A DNA stretch of 13,335 nt, taken from NCBI GenBank assembly GCA_035315125.1, contig DATFYI010000026.1, forward strand, positions 1 to 13,335, given 5' to 3'. A program made the translations under genes and the position numbers. This document shows positions 1 to 6,946 of the stretch, piece after piece; within the stretch, counting starts at the first letter, position 1; each line of letters begins with the position of its first letter. Below the pieces are notes generated by a model that was given only the letters and a program-made list of their open reading frames with translations, was not told where the DNA came from and made no database searches. The stretch is from DATFYI01 sp035315125. Its GTDB lineage: Bacteria; Chloroflexota; Anaerolineae; Anaerolineales; Anaerolineaceae.

Positions 1-476
1 AACAAGATACCTGCCAGCCTGGCATTCTTCTCGACAAAATCATCGCTTGCCGCCAGTAAAATAAATATCTCCAGGCAGACCAAAATCAAAAAAGCTACGA
101 TTGGCAGCCATTGTGCGCCCATCGACCCGCTGCCTTTATGAAAAATGTACCCGTATAATAGCAGCAGGCTTCCCAATACCGCCCCAGAAAGGCTGATCAG
201 AACGGCGCTTTGATAACGCCGCGGATCGTCTCGGAGTGCAGCCAACCGGGCAGTTGCACGGTTTTGGAAGTCAGGCCGGCTCAACAACCCATAAATCAGG
301 CTTGCAGAAAGAACCGCCAGCCCCAGCAGCACGAACAGCAGCAAAAAATGAAAACCGCCGTAGCCAAAAAACGCCGCCCCTTTGACCCTGGCCCCACTGC
401 CCAGGGCCAGCAGGCCCGCCGCGCCCACAGACTCACACACTAAAACCACCAAAAATAGTTTAAGACGGTCTAACAT
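1..476 (-). CDS. Multi-pass membrane protein of unknown function, 3' end outside the window
   Basis: Reading the minus strand from the ATG at 476-474 gives 158 codons without a stop, running off the left edge, so only the N-terminal part is present. I do not recognise the family. Four hydrophobic segments can be seen at about residues 5-25, 39-62, 93-113 and 122-142. Between the second and third is a charged, probably cytoplasmic stretch (about 65-92) rich in Arg, Asp and Ala. It begins with a short basic N-terminus (MLDRLK) and has no cleavable signal peptide. The Shine-Dalgarno is poor; a GTGGAATGG stretch lies just upstream, and an in-frame TTG 12 nt earlier is an alternative start. It is transcribed divergently from the oxidoreductase operon. 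Two further membrane proteins lie 3 kb away, but nothing shows a functional link. The reading frame is well supported and the function is unknown. Confidence 0.75.
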   Translation of the reverse strand, partial: MLDRLKLFLVVLVCESVGAAGLLALGSGARVKGAAFFGYGGFHFLLLFVLLGLAVLSASLIYGLLSRPDFQNRATARLAALRDDPRRYQSAVLISLSGAVLGSLLLLYGYIFHKGSGSMGAQWLPIVAFLILVCLEIFILLAASDDFVEKNARLAGIL

Positions 477-497
477 ACCATTCCACAAATATTCTCA

Positions 498-588
498 GGC
501 TGTTTGTTTTCGATCATAGGCTGGAATGGCTTTATTGTACCAATTAAATCGGGTTTCAACCTCGACAGAAGCCGGCTGTTTGTCGAGG
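498..588. repeat. Intergenic inverted repeat plus a short direct repeat
   Basis: Between the divergent genes, CCTCGACA (560-567) and TGTCGAGG (581-588) form a perfect 8 bp inverted repeat, extendable inwards by a G-T and an A-T pair, around a GCCGGC centre. No T-run follows on either strand, so it does not look like an intrinsic terminator. The right half contains GGCTGTTTGT (574-583), which also occurs as a direct copy at 498-507. It could be an operator or a structured leader of the minus-strand gene. A TACAAT -10-like hexamer for that gene sits at 534-539 on the minus strand, without a well-spaced -35. Confidence 0.4.
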
Positions 589-615
589 ATGTTTGTATAG
601 CTGCACTTATGATGG

Positions 616-683
616 TTGACACTACCGAATCGGAAAAGACGGTATGATAATAGAATTGAGATGATTATAATCACAAATTATAT
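616..683 (+). promoter_or_regulatory. Candidate promoter region of the 2-oxoacid oxidoreductase operon
   Basis: A perfect TTGACA lies at 616-621, but its best -10 partner, TATGAT at 643-648, is 21 nt away, longer than ideal. A second possibility is TTGAGA (656-661), 16 nt, TTATAT (678-683). A TATAAT at 666-671 is part of an AT-rich inverted repeat, TATAAT-N5-ATTATA (666-682), that could bind a regulator. The region lies just before the operon's first gene, so a promoter here is expected, but which boxes are used cannot be decided from sequence. Confidence 0.35.
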
Positions 684-715
684 CTAAGTACTCTATATTT
701 AATAGGAGGATGGGT

Positions 716-955
716 ATGCCCTTAAAGGGACGGATCGTGGTCAGCGAGAAATACTGCAAGGGCTGTGAGTTATGTATCTCAGCCTGCCCACAAGGTGTGA
801 TGGCGATCGACATGGATCATCTTAATTCGAAGGGCTATCACCCAGCCGCACTGGTCTCCGATGGCTGTACCGGCTGTGCGATCTGTGCGATCGTCTGTCC
901 AGAAGCAGCCATTACTGTCTTCCGTGAAACAATCCGGTCAAAAGTCGCAGCATAG
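716..955 (+). CDS. 2-oxoacid:ferredoxin oxidoreductase, small ferredoxin-type delta subunit
   Basis: This 79-residue protein is a 2x[4Fe-4S] ferredoxin. Cys14, 17, 20 and 24 form the first CxxCxxCxxxCP motif and Cys51, 54, 57 and 61 the second, all intact. In four-subunit oxidoreductases this subunit carries electrons from the TPP/cluster core of the enzyme to external ferredoxin. I place the start at ATG 716, because the strong AGGAGG (704-709) then has a 6 nt spacing. The ATG at 710 directly abuts that Shine-Dalgarno and is unlikely to be used. The stop is 10 nt before the next gene, whose own AGGAGG overlaps this stop codon, so the two are surely co-transcribed and probably translationally coupled. 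A generic ferredoxin would look similar alone; the operon context assigns it. Confidence 0.9.
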   Translation: MPLKGRIVVSEKYCKGCELCISACPQGVMAIDMDHLNSKGYHPAALVSDGCTGCAICAIVCPEAAITVFRETIRSKVAA

Positions 956-965
956 GAGGATATGG

Positions 966-2081
966 ATGGCGCGTGAATTATGGAAAGGGAATGAAGCCGT
1001 AGCAGAAGCCGCCATTCGGGCCGGCTTGCAAGCCTATTTTGGCTATCCGATCACCCCCCAGACCGAGCTGCTGGAATGGATGTCCCGGCGTATGCCTGAA
1101 TTGGGCCGGGCTTTTGTCCAGGCAGAAAGCGAGCTGGCCGCTATCAACATGGTCTATGGAGCGGCCTGCACCGGAGCGCGGGTCATGTCCTCATCCTCAA
1201 GCCCGGGCGTCAGCCTGATGATGGAAGGGATTTCCTATATCGCTGGCACCGAGGTTCCCATGGTTTTGGTGGACGTGATGCGCGGCGGTCCTGGCCTGGG
1301 CAATATTTCCCCGGCACAGGGAGATTACAACCAGATTGTGCACGGCGGCGGTCACGGCGATTATAACCCAATCGTTCTGGCGCCCGCCAGCGTGCAAGAA
1401 TCGGTCGACCTGACCATGCAGGCCTTTGACCTGGCCGAGAAATATCGCTCGGTCGCCATCGTCCTGTCGGATGGCTGTATTGGCCAGATGATGGAGCCGG
1501 CCGAGCTGCCACCCATGCAGCCGGTGCGCACCACCTTCCCGGCCTGGGCCACCAGCGGCACCAACGGTGAACGCCCGCGCAATATCCTGACTTCCATTTA
1601 TATGGCGCCGCCTGAAGAAGAACAAGCCAATCTGCGCATGACCCGGCGCTGGCAGGAAGTCCGCTCCAAAGAAGTGCGCTACAAGGAATATTTTCTGGAC
1701 GACGCCAAATTTGCGGTAGTTGGTTTTGGCTCGTGCGGTCGCGTGGCGCTTTCTGCCGTACGGGCGGCGCGGGCCGCCGGTATCCCGGTCGGCCTGGTGC
1801 GCCCCATCTCGTTGCACCCCTTCCCCGAGGATTTGTTCCACGACCTGAGCAAGAAGGTCGAGGCCATGCTGGTGGTCGAGATGAACGCCGGCCAAATGCT
1901 GGAAGACGTACGGCTGAATGTCGAGGGTCGCATCCCGGTTGAATTTTACGGGCGGATGGGCGGCATTATGCCGCTGCCCGATGAGATCCTGAGAGAGATC
2001 AATACCCTGGTAGCTGGTCCACTGACCACCACCGGTCACCCGCGCGATCGCTGGCTGCAGCGTCTCGCCAAGTATAACTAA
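966..2081 (+). CDS. vorB: 2-oxoacid:ferredoxin oxidoreductase alpha subunit, VorB type
   Basis: This 371-residue protein is the alpha (pyrimidine-binding domain) subunit of a 2-oxoacid:ferredoxin oxidoreductase, which with the neighbouring subunits oxidatively decarboxylates a 2-oxoacid to acyl-CoA and reduced ferredoxin. The N-terminal YPITPQTE motif is at residues 27-34. It is followed by a Ser-rich segment (SSSSSPGVSLMMEGISYIAG) and then GPGLGN...GGGHGDY, a combination I associate with proteins annotated VorB (3-methyl-2-oxobutanoate dehydrogenase subunit). The C-terminal third is the transketolase C-terminal-like domain. Start choice: ATG 966 has AGGAGG (954-959) 6 nt upstream. The frame stays open upstream to 861, but that would overlap the ferredoxin gene in another frame and add residues without family character. 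Substrate (branched-chain, 2-oxoglutarate or other 2-oxoacid) cannot be fixed from sequence. Confidence 0.92.
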   Translation: MARELWKGNEAVAEAAIRAGLQAYFGYPITPQTELLEWMSRRMPELGRAFVQAESELAAINMVYGAACTGARVMSSSSSPGVSLMMEGISYIAGTEVPMVLVDVMRGGPGLGNISPAQGDYNQIVHGGGHGDYNPIVLAPASVQESVDLTMQAFDLAEKYRSVAIVLSDGCIGQMMEPAELPPMQPVRTTFPAWATSGTNGERPRNILTSIYMAPPEEEQANLRMTRRWQEVRSKEVRYKEYFLDDAKFAVVGFGSCGRVALSAVRAARAAGIPVGLVRPISLHPFPEDLFHDLSKKVEAMLVVEMNAGQMLEDVRLNVEGRIPVEFYGRMGGIMPLPDEILREINTLVAGPLTTTGHPRDRWLQRLAKYN

Positions 2082-2096
2082 GAGGAGCCTGGCAGA

Positions 2097-2879
2097 ATGG
2101 ATACAACCATCAGCGATTTAGAACAGCTTGTTTATACTCGTCCGCAATCCTTTACGGATGTTTCAACCCACTATTGTCCGGGCTGTACGCATGGCACGGC
2201 TCATCGCCTGATAGCAGAAGTGTTGGATGAAATGAACCTGCGTGAACGCACCATCGGGGTCGCATCGGTGGGCTGTTCCGTGTTTGCTTATAATTATTTC
2301 GATTTCGACTGGGTGCAGTCTCCACACGGCCGGGCACCGGCCATGGCAACCGGCATCAAACGCGTGCTGCCCGACCGCATCGTGCTGACCTATCAGGGCG
2401 ATGGCGATCTGGCCTCAATCGGCATGGCAGAGATCGTGCATGCAGCCGCCCGCGGCGAAAATATCACCGTCATCTTTATCAATAACACCAACTACGGCAT
2501 GACCGGCGGCCAGATGGCCCCCACCACCCTGCCGGGCCAGAAGACCACCTCCTCTCCCAACGGGCGTGACGTGGAAACGATGGGTTATCCCATCCGGGCC
2601 TCCGAGTTGCTGTGCACCCTGGACGGGGTAGGTTATCTTGTTCGCCGCAGCCTACACGATCCCAAGAACATTCGTATGGCTAAAAAAGCCATCCGCATGG
2701 CTTTCGAGACGCAGGTGCGCGGGCTGGGCTTCTCCATGGTCGAACTGCTCTCAACTTGCCCGACCAACTGGGGCATGACCCCCGAGCAAGCCACCCAATG
2801 GCTGGCGGATAAAATGATCCCCTATTATCCATTATCCGATTTCAAAGTACACCCGGGTCTGGCCCAGGTTCGCATCTGA
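2097..2879 (+). CDS. 2-oxoacid:ferredoxin oxidoreductase beta subunit, TPP-binding
   Basis: This 260-residue protein is the thiamine-pyrophosphate subunit that pairs with the preceding alpha subunit to form the active site. The TPP/Mg motif starts at GDGD (101-104) and ends at Asn129-Asn130. CPGCTHG at 27-33, the GCS segment around Cys60 and PHGRAP at 76-81 are typical of the family. Cys27, Cys30 and a later cysteine are plausible ligands of the intrinsic [4Fe-4S] cluster. The YGMTGGQMAPTTLPGQ stretch after the TPP motif is also characteristic. The length matches the family (about 250-290). AGGAG (2083-2087) stands 9 nt before the ATG, and the gap to the upstream gene is 15 nt. Published naming is inconsistent (KorB or VorA), so no symbol is given. 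Confidence 0.93.
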   Translation: MDTTISDLEQLVYTRPQSFTDVSTHYCPGCTHGTAHRLIAEVLDEMNLRERTIGVASVGCSVFAYNYFDFDWVQSPHGRAPAMATGIKRVLPDRIVLTYQGDGDLASIGMAEIVHAAARGENITVIFINNTNYGMTGGQMAPTTLPGQKTTSSPNGRDVETMGYPIRASELLCTLDGVGYLVRRSLHDPKNIRMAKKAIRMAFETQVRGLGFSMVELLSTCPTNWGMTPEQATQWLADKMIPYYPLSDFKVHPGLAQVRI

Positions 2880-2892
2880 GGAGCGCACAGAC

Positions 2893-3441
2893 ATGCAAAC
2901 TGAAATTATTATCGCTGGATTTGGTGGGCAGGGCGTTTTGTTTGCAGGTCAATTGATGGCCTACGCCGCCTTAGGCGCCGGCAAAGAGGTCACCTGGATC
3001 CCATCTTACGGACCCGAGATGCGCGGCGGTACGGCCAACTGCACCGTCACCATTTCGGATGAAGAGATTGGCTCCCCGATGGTGCGCAACCCGCAGGCTG
3101 CCATGGTCTTGAACCTGCCCTCCTTTGATAAATATGAGCCGTTGGTAAAAGCAGATGGGGTACTGATCGTCAACAGCTCCATCATCAGCCGCCAATCAGA
3201 GCGCAACGACCTGAAGGTGGTGTACATCCCGGCCAACGAAATTGCCGAAACCATCGGCGATAAGCGCATGACCAACATGGTGCTGCTGGGCAGCTTGCTG
3301 GCCAATCTACCGGTTTTGAGCTTTGCAGAAGTTGAAAAAGCGCTGGCCGAGCACACACCCGAGCGCCACAAGCGCTTTCTGTCCATGAACGTCGAGGCGC
3401 TGAAGCAGGGCGCTGCCTTTCTGGCCCAACCCGTCAAGTAA
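2893..3441 (+). CDS. 2-oxoacid:ferredoxin oxidoreductase gamma subunit
   Basis: This 182-residue protein is the gamma subunit, the domain thought to contribute to CoA binding and assembly in this enzyme class. It opens with the glycine-rich GFGGQG motif (residues 9-14) after a beta strand. PSYGPEMRGGTANC (37-50) follows and is a hallmark of the family. The length is normal for a free-standing gamma subunit. The Shine-Dalgarno GAGGAG (2878-2883) overlaps the stop codon of the beta gene, giving a 13 nt gap and likely translational coupling. It is the last gene of the operon; the intrinsic terminator starts 14 nt after its stop. Confidence 0.92.
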   Translation: MQTEIIIAGFGGQGVLFAGQLMAYAALGAGKEVTWIPSYGPEMRGGTANCTVTISDEEIGSPMVRNPQAAMVLNLPSFDKYEPLVKADGVLIVNSSIISRQSERNDLKVVYIPANEIAETIGDKRMTNMVLLGSLLANLPVLSFAEVEKALAEHTPERHKRFLSMNVEALKQGAAFLAQPVK

Positions 3442-3455
3442 AACAAATAGATTTT

Positions 3456-3489
3456 GCCGCCGGAGACGAATACTCCGGCGGCTTTTTTT
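3456..3489 (+). terminator. Intrinsic terminator of the oxidoreductase operon
   Basis: GCCGCCGGAG (3456-3465) and CTCCGGCGGC (3473-3482) make a perfect 10 bp GC-rich stem with a 7 nt loop, followed directly by seven T (3483-3489). It lies 14 nt after the gamma-subunit stop codon. Confidence 0.93.
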
Positions 3490-3529
3490 ATCATCCTTGC
3501 ATTTTCACTTCATACTTATCTTGGCGATA

Positions 3530-3535
3530 TACAAT
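3530..3535 (+). promoter_or_regulatory. -10 box of the first tandem membrane gene
   Basis: TACAAT (5 of 6 matches to consensus) ends 41 nt before the ATG at 3577, exactly the distance found for TATAAT before the second copy. No good -35 hexamer is present 17 nt upstream. The matched spacing in the two copies is the main support. Confidence 0.5.
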
Positions 3536-3576
3536 GGAATCGAAAATATCCCAATTTGCGATCTTTTCACGCACTA

Positions 3577-5130
3577 ATGGACTTCAAATTTATAAACGGT
3601 TTTATCCAATGGTGTTTTCATCCTTCAATTACTAAAATACAGCGCTGGATCACTGCTATATTCTTCGGAGCCTTACTGGCGGGCGGCATTTTTCTGTGGG
3701 GCTATTTCTTGAATTGGGGAAATATCTCCTTCACTTATGAAGATTGGAATGTTATCACCGGGCCGCGTCTGGCCTTCCTGCGCGACGCCATGCAAAAGGG
3801 TGTGCTGCCTCTGCACATCTCTGACCCAATTACCCTGCAAGCGCCCACCGATCGCTTTCTGAGCGTTCCGACCACTTTCATGGGTCCCACCGTCATTCTG
3901 CTGCGCTTCCTGACCATCCAGCATTTTATTCTTGTTCAGACCATCTTGATGTTTTTGCTTGGCTTTACCGGTCTGCTGGTGTTGCGCAAGCAGTTAAATC
4001 TCTCCCCGTTTGCATTCACGATCTTATTCTTGTTATTTAACTTTAACGGGCATTTTCTCTCACACCTGAGTGTTGGCCATTTTGAATGGACCAATTGTTT
4101 CCTGTTATCCTGGTTTGCCGCCTTTGTGATCGAGCTGCTGCAAAAAAAACAGGTCGGCTGGGCCTGGGTCACTCAAATGACCCTGCTCATGTTTCTCATT
4201 TTCCTGCAAGGCGCTTACCATTTCTTCCTGTATTGTCTGGCTTTCCTGCTCATCCTGGCCATCTTCTCTCCGAAATATTTCCTGACCGTGCTCAAAACGA
4301 TCCTGACCTGCGCCGCCATCAGCGCCGTTCGAATCGCCCCGGCCCTGTTGGAAACGGGTCAATTGAAGGTTTATTATTTAGGCGGCTACCCTATGGCGAG
4401 TGATTTATGGGATGCCCTGGTGGCGCCAACTTTTCCCGGTGTCTATTCCACCCTTAACGGCGTGAACACGAGCATGGGCTATTGGGAATATACCATTTAT
4501 ATCGGGCTGATTGGGGCGCTTTTCCTGATCTTCTTTGGCATCTACCGCACCTATCGCAGGCAGCGTAGCATATCCATCGGCCAGGACCTTCAGCAAACAA
4601 TCACAGTAACACAGGGCTCGCTCTTTTGTCCCCTGCTGCTGCCTTGCCTGGTGTTTACGGTCTTCTCACTCTCAGCAGTTTTTGGAGAGCTGCGCACTCT
4701 ACTGCAAATCCCACCCTTTACTGGTGAACGGGTCGCTTCGCGCCAGTTTATCATTACGGTTCTATTCCTGATCATACTGGCGGTTTATGAACTGCAAAAA
4801 TGGCTGGATACAACCCACATCACCAACCTGGTGGCGATAAGTATCCTGCTCTTGCTGGGCATCGAGTTCAACGACCTTTACCAGAACTATCAGTTTTGGG
4901 AAGTCAGCTATGCCGTTACGAAGTTCAGCCCGCAAGCCCGTTTTAAACTGGGTCATTGGATCGTAGCCAACCACCCGGATGCCCCCTACGAGAGAAGGCT
5001 GATCCTTGGACTGATTGTAACCTGCCTGACAACAGCAGCCCTGGCCTGCCTGACCGTACTGGAAAAAAGACGGGGATTCAAAAATTCGCGCCGAAATAAT
5101 AGTTTGCAGGATCTTTCAATTCCGTTATAA
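3577..5130 (+). CDS. Polytopic membrane protein, putative GT-C/YfhO-like, tandem copy 1
   Basis: This is a 517-residue integral membrane protein with roughly 10-12 hydrophobic helices. TM1 is at about residues 24-46. A long, probably external, loop follows (about 47-100) with Asp56 (YEDW), Asp70 (GPRLAFLRD) and the HISDP segment. One large first loop carrying an acidic residue, followed by many helices, is the layout of GT-C lipid-linked-sugar transferases and YfhO-like proteins. That assignment is inference; no diagnostic motif settles it. The start is ATG 3577, because copy 2 begins with the same MDF...F..W pattern and length. An upstream extension to 3454 would run through the terminator hairpin. 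No Shine-Dalgarno is visible. The C-terminus ends in a basic, polar tail after the last helix. It is closely related to the next gene throughout. Confidence 0.85.
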   Translation: MDFKFINGFIQWCFHPSITKIQRWITAIFFGALLAGGIFLWGYFLNWGNISFTYEDWNVITGPRLAFLRDAMQKGVLPLHISDPITLQAPTDRFLSVPTTFMGPTVILLRFLTIQHFILVQTILMFLLGFTGLLVLRKQLNLSPFAFTILFLLFNFNGHFLSHLSVGHFEWTNCFLLSWFAAFVIELLQKKQVGWAWVTQMTLLMFLIFLQGAYHFFLYCLAFLLILAIFSPKYFLTVLKTILTCAAISAVRIAPALLETGQLKVYYLGGYPMASDLWDALVAPTFPGVYSTLNGVNTSMGYWEYTIYIGLIGALFLIFFGIYRTYRRQRSISIGQDLQQTITVTQGSLFCPLLLPCLVFTVFSLSAVFGELRTLLQIPPFTGERVASRQFIITVLFLIILAVYELQKWLDTTHITNLVAISILLLLGIEFNDLYQNYQFWEVSYAVTKFSPQARFKLGHWIVANHPDAPYERRLILGLIVTCLTTAALACLTVLEKRRGFKNSRRNNSLQDLSIPL

Positions 5131-5149
5131 GCTGGTAAATTCACAAAGT

Positions 5150-5178
5150 CTAACAATTTCGCCCATGAGAAGTATAAT
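5150..5178 (+). promoter_or_regulatory. Promoter of the second tandem membrane gene
   Basis: CTAACA (5150-5155, 4 of 6), a 17 nt spacer and a perfect TATAAT (5173-5178) lie in the 89 nt gap between the duplicates. The -10 ends 41 nt before the ATG, predicting a leader of about 35 nt. No intrinsic terminator is seen after copy 1, so read-through from copy 1 is also possible. Confidence 0.6.
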
Positions 5179-5219
5179 GGGTTGATCATCCTTCGAATCT
5201 CAGACCCCTGCATTCATCT

Positions 5220-6770
5220 ATGGACTTCTTATTCTTAAACAGTTTCATCGACTGGTTTTTCCATAATTCAACCAGCAGAAAACAGCGCTGGATCACCGTC
5301 CTTTTTTTTGCCTTCCTGCTGCTGGGCGGCATCTTTCTGTGGGGCTATTTTTTGAATTGGGGAAATGTCTCGTTTCATTATGGGGATTGGCATGACATCA
5401 CCGGGCCGCGCCTGGCCTTTCTGCGCGACGCCATGACCAAGTGGGTGCTGCCACTGCACATCTCCGACCCGACCGCCCTGCAGGCGCCCACCGATCGCTT
5501 TCTGAGCGTGCCCAATACTTTCATGGGACCCACCGTCATTTTGCTGCACTACCTGAACATGCAGAATTTTATTATCGTGCAGACCCTCCTGATGTTCGTG
5601 CTCGGCTTTGCCGGTCTGCTGACGCTGCGCAAACAGTTAAATCTCTCCCCATTTGCATTTACCATCTTATTCCTTTTATTCAACTTCAACGGCCACGTTG
5701 TGGGACATCTCAGCGTGGGCGATTTTTCATGGAGCAATTATTTTCTGTTGGCCTGGTTCGCCGCCTTTGTGATCGAGTTGCTGCAAAAAAAATGGGTTGG
5801 CTGGGGCTGGGTCACCAAAATGTCCCTGCTCATGTTTCTCATCTTTTTGCAGGGCGCCTTCCATTTCTTCGAATACTGCTTTACATTCCTGGTAGTACTG
5901 GCTATCTTCTCTCCAAAATATTTCCTGACCGTGGGCAAAACGATCCTGGCCAGCGCCGCCATCAGCGCTGTTCGTATCGCCCCGGCCCTGCTCGAAACAG
6001 GCTCAATGAAGGTTTCTTATTTAGGCGGCTACCCCATGGCGCGTGACCTGTGGGATGCCCTGGTAGCGCCCACCTTCCCCGGTGCGGTCAGCACGCTCAA
6101 CGGTGTCAACTGGCCCATGGGCTATTGGGAATACACGGTTTACATCGGGCTGATCGGGACGCTTTTCCTGATCTTCTTTGGCATCTACCGCACTTATCGC
6201 AGGGAGCGCAGCATAGCCAGCAGTCAAGAGCTCCGGCAAACCACGGCAGCAACTCAAAGCTCGCCATTCCGGGCCTTGCTGCTGCCCTGCCTGGTGTTTA
6301 CGGTCTTCTCACTCACAGCAGTTTTTGGAGAGCTGCGCACTCTGCTGCAAATCCCACCTTTAACCGGTGAGCGTGTCGCCTCACGCCTGTTTATTTTTCC
6401 GGTGCTGTTCCTGATCGTCCTGGCAGTTTATGAGCTGCAAAAATGGCTGGATACCTCCCACATCACAAGCCTGGCGGCCTTAAGCATCCTGCTCTTGCTG
6501 GTCATCGAGCTCAACGATCTCTGGCAAAATTTTCAGTTTTGGGGCGTCAAATACGCCGCCACGACCTTCGCACTTCAATACCCCTTTAAACAGGGCCATT
6601 GGATCGTAGCCAACCACCCGGATTCGCCTTACACTATCCGGCTGACCCATGGGCTGGAAATCACCTGCCTGACGATCGTGGGCCTGGCAGTGCTGGTATT
6701 CCTGGAAAACCGCCGGGCAACCAGAGCATCTCCGGGCAATCCGGCCATAGAAAACTTGCAATCAAGTTAA
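5220..6770 (+). CDS. Polytopic membrane protein, putative GT-C/YfhO-like, tandem copy 2
   Basis: This 516-residue paralogue of the preceding gene has the same topology: TM1 at about residues 24-46, a long first loop with Asp56 (here YGDW rather than YEDW) and Asp70, then about ten more hydrophobic helices. The segments TFMGPTVILL, RKQLNLSPFAFTILFLLFNF and GELRTLLQIPP are shared unchanged, as are the C-terminal HWIVANHPD and the nearby aromatic residues, so these are likely functional or structural core. Differences concentrate at the extreme N-terminus, in the loop at about 355-375 and in the last 25 residues. Again there is no Shine-Dalgarno before the ATG, although the TATAAT box is well placed. 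A terminator follows. A glycan or lipid-linked sugar role is possible but not shown by sequence alone. Confidence 0.85.
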   Translation: MDFLFLNSFIDWFFHNSTSRKQRWITVLFFAFLLLGGIFLWGYFLNWGNVSFHYGDWHDITGPRLAFLRDAMTKWVLPLHISDPTALQAPTDRFLSVPNTFMGPTVILLHYLNMQNFIIVQTLLMFVLGFAGLLTLRKQLNLSPFAFTILFLLFNFNGHVVGHLSVGDFSWSNYFLLAWFAAFVIELLQKKWVGWGWVTKMSLLMFLIFLQGAFHFFEYCFTFLVVLAIFSPKYFLTVGKTILASAAISAVRIAPALLETGSMKVSYLGGYPMARDLWDALVAPTFPGAVSTLNGVNWPMGYWEYTVYIGLIGTLFLIFFGIYRTYRRERSIASSQELRQTTAATQSSPFRALLLPCLVFTVFSLTAVFGELRTLLQIPPLTGERVASRLFIFPVLFLIVLAVYELQKWLDTSHITSLAALSILLLLVIELNDLWQNFQFWGVKYAATTFALQYPFKQGHWIVANHPDSPYTIRLTHGLEITCLTIVGLAVLVFLENRRATRASPGNPAIENLQSS

Positions 6771-6830
6771 TAGTATGCTATGATTATTGAAATTTGAAAA
6801 AAGCCCCTTTGGCGCCTCAATATTATGCGG

Positions 6831-6862
6831 AAATCGCTCCTGGACGGAGTGGTTTTTGTTTT
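6831..6862 (+). terminator. Intrinsic terminator after the membrane-protein pair
   Basis: CGCTCC (6835-6840) pairs with GGAGTG (6846-6851), with one G-T pair and a 5 nt loop. The stem extends through a T-G wobble and three A-T pairs (6831-6833 with 6853-6855) into a T-rich tract (TTTTTGTTTT, 6853-6862). It lies 60 nt after the copy 2 stop. Confidence 0.6.
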
Positions 6863-6907
6863 GTTTAACCTATAAGAAGTAGCGAGCGCTGCGGGGGATA
6901 CCAAAAC

Positions 6908-6930
6908 TTGTGAAAATAATTCACTATACT
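6908..6930 (+). promoter_or_regulatory. Candidate operator and -10 box upstream of greA
   Basis: TTGTGAA (6908-6914) and TTCACTA (6920-6926) form a near-palindrome; GTGAA/TTCAC is perfect around a 5 nt centre. It overlaps a TATACT -10-like box (6925-6930). The half-sites resemble those of Rex (TTGTGAA) and CRP/FNR-family proteins, but the spacing is one base longer than either standard site. If TATACT is the real -10, the leader would be only about 10 nt and the Shine-Dalgarno would lie at its very start. Confidence 0.4.
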
Positions 6931-6946
6931 TGATAAGGATAATAAT

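Larger units (their letters stand above)
3530..6770 (+). repeat. Tandem gene duplication (two ~1.55 kb units with their promoters)
   Basis: The two genes at 3577-5130 and 5220-6770 are full-length paralogues in direct orientation, 89 nt apart and differing by one codon in length. By eye about three quarters of residues are identical. DNA similarity is patchy: 4651-4714 against 6294-6357 differs at only 2 of 64 positions, whereas the N-terminal 22 codons, the loop after residue 355 and the C-terminal tail differ much more. The -10 to ATG distance is the same in both. Confidence 0.9.

Noticed and set aside
210..443. 77-codon plus-strand frame at the left edge
   Set aside because: It is antisense to the open membrane-protein frame on the minus strand, and its Gln/Arg-rich product has no domain character.
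861..965. Longer start for the alpha subunit
   Set aside because: It overlaps the second Fe-S motif of the ferredoxin gene in another frame. The AGGAGG at 954-959 is well spaced for ATG 966, where family similarity begins.
1197..2039. 280-codon open frame on the minus strand
   Set aside because: It is antisense to the well-conserved alpha-subunit gene and His/Gly/Ala-rich, as typical of GC-rich shadow frames.
3454..3576. N-terminal extension of the first tandem membrane protein from a TTG at 3454
   Set aside because: It would begin inside the hairpin of the upstream operon's terminator. The paralogue starts at the position corresponding to ATG 3577, and the -10 box lies within the extension.
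5441..6046. 201-codon frame on the plus strand inside the second membrane gene
   Set aside because: It is an out-of-frame shadow; a similar frame in copy 1 (4086-4403) merely reflects the duplication. The hydrophobic main frame is the conserved one.
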